From Monoraphidium neglectum (lineage: Eukaryota; Chlorophyta; Chlorophyceae; Sphaeropleales; Selenastraceae), in the NCBI RefSeq assembly GCF_000611645.1, contig NW_014013073.1, positions 8,674 to 25,034 on the forward strand: a DNA stretch of 16,361 bases, given 5' to 3'. The position numbers and the translations under genes were made by a program. Positions 11,300-16,361 of the stretch are shown here, piece after piece. The notes under the pieces are model-generated. The model ran no database searches. It had not been told where the DNA came from and saw nothing but the letters and a program-made list of their open reading frames with translations. Each line of letters begins with the position of its first letter. Position 1 is the first letter of the stretch.

Positions 11300-11786
11300 A
11301 GTCCCGACGCTGCGTGCCCCGACGCCCCAAATTGCACCGCAGCGGCGGGTGGAAGGCGAGGCCGCGCGCGAGGGGGCGCAGCTGCGGCCGCTACAAGCAC
11401 CCGCCTTGCAGCAGCAGCAGCAACAGCAGAACGCGGGCAGCGACGACGGCACCGGCGGTGTCAGCGGGGCCATCAGCCTGCCGCGCCCCAAGTCGGCCAG
11501 GCAGCGGCTTCTGGAGGCGGCCGCCGCGGCCCAGGCGGCGGCTGTCGCTGACCAGCCGGGCTCTCCCGGCTGGGCGGCCAGCGGCTGGGGAGATGGGGCC
11601 CCCAGTGGTGCTGCAGACAGGGGCAGCGGCGGCGGCAGGGGCGGTAGCGGCGGCAAAGGCAGTGCCGGCGGGAGGGGCAGCGGTGGCGGCAGGAGCAGCG
11701 GCGGCAGCAGGGGCAGCGGTGGCGGCAAGGGCAGCGGCGGCGGCGCCGGCTGGGCTGAGGAGGGCTGGTCCAACGTGCCAGTGTGA
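7974..11786 (+). CDS. TMEM184/LAZ1-like protein (Solute_trans_a) with long disordered tail, 8 exons, 701 aa
   Basis: Exons: 7974-8066, 8151-8192, 8453-8559, 9055-9196, 9382-9518, 9708-9864, 10078-10559, 10841-11786 (TGA 11784-11786). All joins keep frame. Family landmarks are CHLRNYTEP, RYIIRLIFMVPVYAIGSWFS (46-65), IRDC|YEAWIIYNF, LLLAYVGG, FLRRCKQGTLQFVLMKP (133-149), G|YFYISIMYNVCYT and a last membrane segment ending AFPYKQY. This gives about seven helices and matches TMEM184/DUF300. Family members include vertebrate TMEM184 and Arabidopsis LAZ1, a vacuolar-membrane protein linked to cell death and hormone signalling. The transported substrate, if any, is not settled. Residues 388-701 come from exon 8 and are low-complexity: acidic-Ser patches (DSDSDAMDSEEE, SSSDEE), polyQ at 527-539 and 577-583, and a Gly/Ser/Arg tract at about 647-688. 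An alternative is that exon 8 is a separate gene starting at ATG 10845. I favour the fusion because the AG|G join is in phase. Confidence 0.85.
8560..9054 (+). other. Intron 3 of the TMEM184-like gene
   Basis: This is the longest intron in the window at 495 nt, from donor GACTG|GTGTGT to acceptor TTGCAG|C. It joins IRDC to YEAW as in the family. I see no exon-like or RNA-gene-like content inside, and open frames through it have poor codon bias. Confidence 0.75.
10700..10737 (+). repeat. (CA)19 microsatellite in intron 7 of the TMEM184-like gene
   Basis: A perfect CA dinucleotide run of 19 units is preceded by an imperfect run from about 10690. It lies in the 281-nt intron between exons 7 and 8, about 105 nt before the acceptor. 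Length polymorphism is expected for such repeats, and CA repeats in introns can influence splicing. Confidence 0.95.
11259..11297 (+). repeat. CAG repeat coding 13 glutamines
   Basis: Thirteen consecutive CAG/CAA codons (two CAA near the 5' end) encode polyQ at residues 527-539 of the TMEM184-like tail. A second, seven-codon run follows at 11409-11429. Confidence 0.95.
11619..11747 (+). repeat. Gly/Ser repeat with regularly placed Arg or Lys
   Basis: Degenerate GGCAGCGGCGGCGGCAGG-like units encode repeats of the form GSGGG followed by Arg or Lys. The tract has about 42 residues (647-688), is strongly basic and is predicted to be disordered. It separates two copies of a GWAxxGW motif. Confidence 0.85.
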
Positions 11787-12201
11787 TGCGAGCATCGTGT
11801 GTGAGCGCTATGTGTCCCATTCGCATTACTGGGTGTGAGGGTTTCGTTTGTGCATTATTGGGCGCCCCTCCTTCCGCTCTTGCCGCGACAGGTTCGCGGG
11901 GGCTGGGCGGCCATCATCCCCTGACTGTGCTCGATGCGCTGGCATGGCAGGGGGCGCTGAGGAGGTCCAATGGCTGCTGCTGAAATGCGCCCTTTGGTGC
12001 TACCGTCCACAGCAACACCCACACAATACAAGCGTCCTTCGAGGACTCCTTGTGCGCACATGGATTTGTGTAACAAATTGTTTCTAACAATGGCAGGGCT
12101 GACTGCTGCTGGAGGAGCAGAGCGGCTTCCACGGGTGGGGGGGAATCCGCTCCACAGTCCTGGCGGTGCAGGGGTCGTGTCGGCGAACAGCAACGGCGCC
12201 A
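11787..12201. other. Tail-to-tail 3' region between two convergent genes
   Basis: The stops of the TMEM184-like gene (plus) and the coiled-coil gene (minus) are only 415 bp apart, so both 3' UTRs lie here. A plus-strand TGTAA is present, but I found no TGTAA on the minus strand in this stretch. The coiled-coil gene may use a variant signal or run into the opposite gene. Open frames in this stretch look like chance. Confidence 0.5.
12069..12073 (+). terminator. TGTAA poly(A) signal of the TMEM184-like gene
   Basis: TGTAA followed by C lies 283 nt after the TGA of the TMEM184-like gene, in a locally AT-rich stretch (12060-12090). That is a typical position for the chlorophyte signal, so I take the transcript to end at about 12085-12095. 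Confidence 0.6.
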
Positions 12202-14501
12202 TCAACCCTGTCGACGCAGCGCTGGCTGCTGCGCCGGTTGCCGGGTCGCGTCCTGCTGCTGAGGCCCCTGCTGCGCTGACTGCAGTGCGGCGCGGGCCCT
12301 GCATTTGCAGAAAGCAAGGAAGTGCGGCAGTTGTTTGATGTCCACATGCCCAGTGCTCAATTCGGCTTAGCCTTGATTATCCGGATCTGCAGCTGGGGCG
12401 GCACAGGCCGGCCGTTTTGCCGCAACCCGTCAGAGCGGTCTGTGCACAGCCCCGCCCAGCAGGCCGGCCCCGCCCAGCGCCCAGCCCCGCCCGCGAGGCA
12501 GCCCCGCCCACCTTGCGAGCTCCGCCTCTGCCGCGTGCACCCGCAGCATGAAGCTTTCCAACAACGCGTCGCGCGCGTCGCCCTCCTCGCGCGCCTCCAG
12601 CAGCGCTGCCCGGTCAGACGCCAGGGCGCGCTCGCGCTCGCGCAGGCGCCACTCGGCCTGCAGTGGGCAAACGCAAGAGGAGAGGCAGGCCGGTCAGAGC
12701 CTATGCGTGCTGCATGCAGTCGCCCTTCAGTGCAGCGATGCGTGCCTGCAATTTGCACCGCGGCGTCCTTTATGTATCATCACCCCCTGCGCGCTGCACG
12801 CGTCCAGACCGCAGGCAACGCACACGCCACGCAGGAAGTTGCAGGCCCAGGATTGCGCAAACGCCAAAGGCGAAGCAGCTTGGCCACTTGAGAACAGCCC
12901 ACCTCCCTGTACTCCTTCCTGTCTGCATCTCCCGCCCCCCTCAGCCGCGACGACGCGTCCAGCAGCGCCGTCTTCAGGTGAAAGGCCCTGTGCGCCAGCG
13001 ACCGCCGCGCGCGCGCATCCTGCGGGCGCGGCCGGCGGCGGCGCGGCGGGGGCGACGGCTGTCGCATGGGTGTATCGTGCGGCCACTGCTGGCAAAACCA
13101 GCTCAAAGCAGTCTGCCTTCTGCAGCAGCACCGGGTTGGTCCCAGGTGCACCCCTTGCATGCCTGCTGCCGGGACTGGCTGCCCGCCACTACGCTCATCT
13201 CTTGTCGTGCCGTGTAGGAGGGCCACCCGCGGGAAGCCTGCGCGCGCACCTGCTCATCCGCACGGCGCACAGCGGCCGCCAGCTGCTGACACTCCAGCGC
13301 CGCGGCCTGCGCCGTGTCCTCAGCCGCCGCGAGCGCCTGGGCCATCTCTCCATGCTCGCGCTGCGCGCGGCCACCGCGGGATAGATTGAGTCTGCTGCAC
13401 GCGCACGGCACGCCGGCAGCTTGCCCATTCCGTTGCAGACACCGCGTTCGCACCCCTTTCGGCGACTGCATGGCGGTTCAACCTCGGCAAAGCCAAATAA
13501 ATTGCGTTTCACTTCAATTCTGATTCTGCAGTCTCACACGCAACCAAGCCCCGCAGGCGGGGCTGGCAGCCACCTGCAGCGTGTGCAGCGTAAACCCTGT
13601 GTTATAAAGCGCCGCCTCCACCTCCTGAAGCTGCTGCCGAAGCAGCCTGGCCTCCTCAGCGGCCGCTGCGGCAGCGCTCCGGCCGCCCTCCTGCAGAGCG
13701 GCCACCTCTGCCTGCAGCAAGGCCTGGTGGAGTTCCGTGCAATAAAAACCCACTCAAACTCTGAAGGGATGTATGATGGTAGTTCCACACATCATCCCTT
13801 TTCAAAACCTAGGCAAGTGCCGTACGCTGAGCCTCTGCGGGTGGGGGCATTCCCAGGCACGCTCGCTCGCACGCGCGCGCTGCGACGGCGCCGCTCACGA
13901 TCTGAGCCTCCCGGTCGTCCGCGTCCGTCTTGCCCTCCAGCACGACCTTCGTCACCAGCTCCACCACCCACTTGGTCTTCTGGGCCTCTAACGCGTACGA
14001 CCCCGCATGCTTGGCGATGAGCTCCACCGCGCGGTTGCGCAGCCTGCATGGCGGCGTGCACCAGCGTCGCCCGCATGGCGGCGTACGTGGTGTATGGCTT
14101 GAGGGGCAATCCCGACCGTGATAAGGCTTAGGGGGGTTGCGCATGGTGTGGAGTGGGACCGTCCACACCGGAACGGCCAACTGCACGAGCGGGTGCAGCA
14201 GGGAACCACCAGACCAAGCAGGGCAGCTGTCATTCCTACATTTCCAGGGTGACATGACATTCTGTAGCTCATGTTTTAGAAGCAACCACTTCTTCATCAA
14301 GAAATACCTGGTTTTCTCCTGGTTGCCGCTTGGTTGCTTGGCCTTTCCTGAGCTGGCTGCGCTCGGCTTCTTTGCAGATGCTCTGATGGCTTGTTCGCCG
14401 GCGTCACCTGTCCTTCCTGCACGATGCTGCTTTGACTCCCGCTGCTCCTGCTTTTGATGCTGCTCCTGCTGCTTACTCTGATGCCTACTCTGCTGCTTAA
14501 T

Positions 14502-14577
<76 letters not shown>

Positions 14578-14744
14578 GTTTGCGCCGGAGGCTGCGGATC
14601 TCGATGCACCTCATCACGCTCCAGCACACCGCTGACCTGCCCATGATGCACTTGGAACTCTGGCCAGAGCGGCGTACCGCCATGCGTTGGCCCATCTGAT
14701 GCTTTGGCAGGTGTCTCGAGAGGATCAACGCATTGTTCATGCAT
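12202..14744 (-). CDS. PolyQ coiled-coil protein of unknown family, 7 exons, about 400 aa
   Basis: Minus-strand exons: 14744-14308, 14043-13899, 13723-13574, 13360-13250, 13019-12903, 12657-12512, 12298-12202 (TGA 12202-12204). Phases chain without conflict, and five of six donors are GTG. Exon 1 encodes a polar N-terminus, 25 glutamines (57-81) and a Lys/Gln/Ser-rich segment. Exons 2-6 are Ala/Leu/Glu/Arg-rich with heptad character, for example AEEARLLRQQLQEVEAALYN, ECQQLAAAVRRADEQ and AEWRLRERERALASDRAALL, so a long coiled coil is likely. Exon 7 is Gln-rich and ends PALRRQG. No catalytic motif, membrane segment or named domain is visible. Exon 1 is the weakest part because its donor (GTATTT) is atypical and a possible frame break sits just before exon 2. 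Acceptors for exon 3 could be 13723 or 13711, both in frame. It may be a structural or scaffold protein, but I do not recognise it. Confidence 0.6.
12450..12509 (-). repeat. Four spaced GGGCGGGG boxes at the start of an intron
   Basis: CCCCGCCC occurs on the plus strand at 12450-12457, 12468-12475, 12485-12492 and 12502-12509, with starts 18, 17 and 17 nt apart. On the transcript strand these are G-rich (GGGCGGGG) and begin within 2 nt of the GT donor of the last intron of the coiled-coil gene. They could be a degenerate 17-18 bp tandem repeat, and could form G-rich RNA structures. Confidence 0.85.
14502..14576 (-). repeat. CAG repeat coding 25 glutamines
   Basis: Twenty-five uninterrupted in-frame triplets, CTG on the plus strand with one TTG, read CAG/CAA on the minus strand. 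They encode residues 57-81 of the predicted coiled-coil protein. The same run gives poly-Leu or poly-Ser in other frames, which is not meaningful. It is the longest pure trinucleotide tract in the window. Confidence 0.95.
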
Positions 14745-15722
14745 GTTGTTGACCTCGCGAACGCACGGTTTGACGACTGATCAGGGTAATCTTAGCAGGT
14801 GGGCCACGTCCGGCGTGATGTCAAGACGAAGAGGGCGAAAAGCTGTTTAAGTATGGTATGTGGATTATCGGGCTTTCATCCGAGTTAGTGCAGGCCTCTG
14901 GCATGGCAGGTTGACTGATGGTCAACTCAATGCTTTCGGACGGCAGGGTTGCAGAACTTCAGCACCCCTGCCAGCTGCAAAGCGTCGTCACTGGAAGGCC
15001 CAGATGTCCACCATTACACATATGTATTTCCATGAGCTTTTGGCCCTGTTGCTGCGACAGCCAGCGCAAGTCAAGGTCGGCGCGCGTCGCCAGGCGCAGG
15101 CCATACACCCCCACCAAAGCAGCCCGCATCAGATTTGTCCTTGCTTGCGCAGGCCGTCGGGCAATCACTGCGCGAGCGACATAAGAAATCCAAAGCACAG
15201 AACGGGGGATAAGCTCAACTGAAGGCCCACGCCTGGCCTAGGGAACGGTGCCACATGCGCGTGTGCCTGGGCCGCTGGCCACAGCGCGGCGTGACGGGGC
15301 CAAAGTGCCCCGACAGGGTGTGTTGGCGTTCCTGCGTCTCCTTTGAGCAGCGGCGATTGAGGACGCGGCGGCCGCATGGTGTGCCGCGGCGCTAGAAAGT
15401 GCTGAGAATTGGCCCGAATTCGCGCCGCCGCGTGCGGCCTCAACAAAAAGGGGACAAGGACAGAGGGGAACAGTGTGCTAGAGACATCTGGACAGGCTGC
15501 TTTTTCTCACCCCATCGAGCGGATGCGTTGCTGGCGCGTGTCACGAACACTCGGCGGCCTGCGCCATGCCATGAGCATCGATGGGCCTGCCGCGCAGGCG
15601 GAGCCTGCCAAGCCTCGCTGCACCTCCCAAAACGAGTCGGCCCCCACGCCGCCGCTGCAGCCGCAGCTACATGAGCCCTCAGAGAGGACGAGCCCTGCAG
15701 AAGTGGGATCGTCGCTCTGACA
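14745..15722. other. Intergenic: 3' UTR of the right-end gene and 5' region of the coiled-coil gene
   Basis: This 978-bp stretch lies between two minus-strand genes. The right part should be the 3' UTR of the Ala/Gln-rich gene. TTACA at 15014-15018 reads TGTAA on the minus strand and could end that transcript about 700 nt after its stop. The left part should hold the promoter of the coiled-coil gene. A minus-strand frame at 14959-15198 is open for 79 codons but lacks the GC3 bias of the real exons, so I do not call it. Confidence 0.45.
15014..15018 (-). terminator. Possible TGTAA poly(A) signal of the right-end gene
   Basis: TTACA on the plus strand reads TGTAA on the minus strand, about 705 nt after the TGA at 15723-15725. 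Long 3' UTRs are common in chlorophytes, but the motif is short and may be chance. Confidence 0.3.
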
Positions 15723-16361
15723 TCACCAGCCGCCCTGATACGCGTGCGGCATCCAACCCTGATGCTGCCCCAGGTCCCCTGGGCCCGGCCCGCGCTTCTG
15801 GCTGCGCGCCCGCTGCTGCGCTGCAGCCTGCGCCTGCGCCTGCATCTGGCTGTGCTGCTGCTGCAGCGCCGCCGCCGCCTGCCAGTCGCGCAGCAGCCCG
15901 CCCTGCGCAGCCGCGGCCGCGGCCGCGGCCGCCGCCTGCTGGTGCTGGTGCTGCTGCAGGTGCGCCTGAAGCAGCGCCGCCTGCGGCGCGGCGGCGGCGC
16001 CCACGGGCGTCGACGCGCGCGGCGGCTGCATACCGTTGCGAGGAGCGGCGCCAGGGGCGCTCGCGGGTGTGGCGCCGGGCATCGTCCAAGGTGCCGCGGC
16101 CGCGTTCAGCGCCGACTGCTCGTGGCGCTGCATCAGCAGCGACTGCTGGTGCTGGTGCTGGTGCTGCTGGTGCTGCTGCGCTGCCCTGACCTTGCTGACC
16201 GCCGCCGCGGCCGCGGCCGCCGCGATGCTCGCTGCGCTGTGAGCGGCCGCGGCCGCTGCCCCGGGCGGCGCGGCCGCCGGCCCCATGTTGTAGTGGCCGG
16301 GCGCCGGCGCATTCTGGTCCAAGGGCGGCAGCAGGTCGCTCCCATGGTGGTGCTGCTGCTG
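15723..16361 (-). CDS. Ala/Gln/His-rich protein, C-terminal part (212 aa, runs off window)
   Basis: One open minus-strand frame runs from the window edge (16361, reading QQQHHHGSD...) to TGA at 15723-15725. It is built of alanine runs, Gln/His mixtures (QQHQQHQHQHQQ, HLQQHQHQQ) and Pro/Gly/Met linkers, and ends GWMPHAYQGGW. Codons end almost always in G or C, as in neighbouring exons. There is no folded domain in this part, so the defining domain must lie upstream, outside the window. Such tails are common in algal transcription factors, coactivators and RNA-binding proteins, but that is only an inference. No intron is visible in this piece, and no Met in it can be called the true start. Confidence 0.65.
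   Translation of the reverse strand, partial: QQQHHHGSDLLPPLDQNAPAPGHYNMGPAAAPPGAAAAAAHSAASIAAAAAAAAVSKVRAAQQHQQHQHQHQQSLLMQRHEQSALNAAAAPWTMPGATPASAPGAAPRNGMQPPRASTPVGAAAAPQAALLQAHLQQHQHQQAAAAAAAAAAQGGLLRDWQAAAALQQQHSQMQAQAQAAAQQRARSQKRGPGPGDLGQHQGWMPHAYQGGW

Noticed and set aside
10793..11773. Minus-strand 326-codon Pro/Leu/Cys-rich open frame
   Set aside because: It is the antisense shadow of the Gly/Ser/Gln-rich exon 8 of the TMEM184-like gene. Its poly-Cys and poly-Pro runs come from CAG and GGC repeats.
11855..12304. Minus-strand 149-codon frame as the last exon of the coiled-coil gene
   Set aside because: The phase left by exon 6 (two bases) requires a different frame, which gives RARAALQSAQQGPQQQ and stops at 12202. 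That reading fits splice phase and composition better.
14454..14699. Plus-strand open frame with a long poly-Leu run
   Set aside because: It is an antisense reading of the CAG/glutamine tract, with no signal-peptide or family logic.
14959..15198. Minus-strand 79-codon open frame in the intergenic region
   Set aside because: Codon third positions are mixed, there are no matching splice partners and no family resemblance. It lies where a 3' UTR or promoter is expected.
1..16361. CRISPR array, operon, phage or insertion sequence
   Set aside because: There are no spaced direct repeats of CRISPR type, no transposase or integrase and no terminal inverted repeats. The intron-rich genes show eukaryotic nuclear DNA.

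Overview
The window looks like nuclear DNA of a high-GC green alga (Chlorophyta, probably core chlorophyte). The genes are broken by many short introns (84-495 nt). Donors are almost all GTG, often GTGCG. Third codon positions are very GC-rich, exons carry CAG/GCG/GGC trinucleotide runs, and TGTAA-type poly(A) signals follow several stops. The three recognisable genes belong to eukaryotic membrane-protein families. I cannot name a genus. All exon models were built by eye: I joined reading frames at GT-AG sites with consistent phase and compared them with remembered family sequence. None was checked by transcript or database.

Layout, left to right. Positions 1-1735: no confident gene. A few exon-like pieces on the minus strand are weakly ankyrin-like, and part of the region is probably the 3' UTR of the next gene. 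1736-3589 (-): a complete five-exon TMEM41/VTT-domain membrane protein, 290 aa. 3590-4500: intergenic plus UTRs. 4501-7578 (-): a complete eight-exon SLC37-type glycerol-3-phosphate transporter, 502 aa. 7579-7973: a 395-bp head-to-head promoter region. 7974-11786 (+): a complete eight-exon TMEM184/LAZ1-like (Solute_trans_a) protein, 701 aa in my model. Its last exon adds a 314-residue disordered tail. 11787-12201: tail-to-tail 3' region. 12202-14744 (-): a seven-exon coiled-coil protein of about 400 aa with a 25-glutamine tract near its N-terminus, family unknown. 14745-15722: intergenic and 3' UTR. 15723 to the window end (-): the C-terminal 212 residues of an Ala/Gln/His-rich protein whose start lies outside.

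Three consecutive genes encode multi-pass membrane proteins of endomembranes or organelles: a lipid-scramblase-like VTT protein, a phosphate-ester antiporter and a TMEM184 protein. Neighbouring genes in algae are not normally an operon, so I infer no joint pathway beyond possible co-regulation of the divergent SLC37/TMEM184 pair. The most unusual features are the long TMEM184 tail with a duplicated GWAxxGW motif, a near-regular GC-box array just inside an intron of the coiled-coil gene, and a possible one-base frame break in that same gene.
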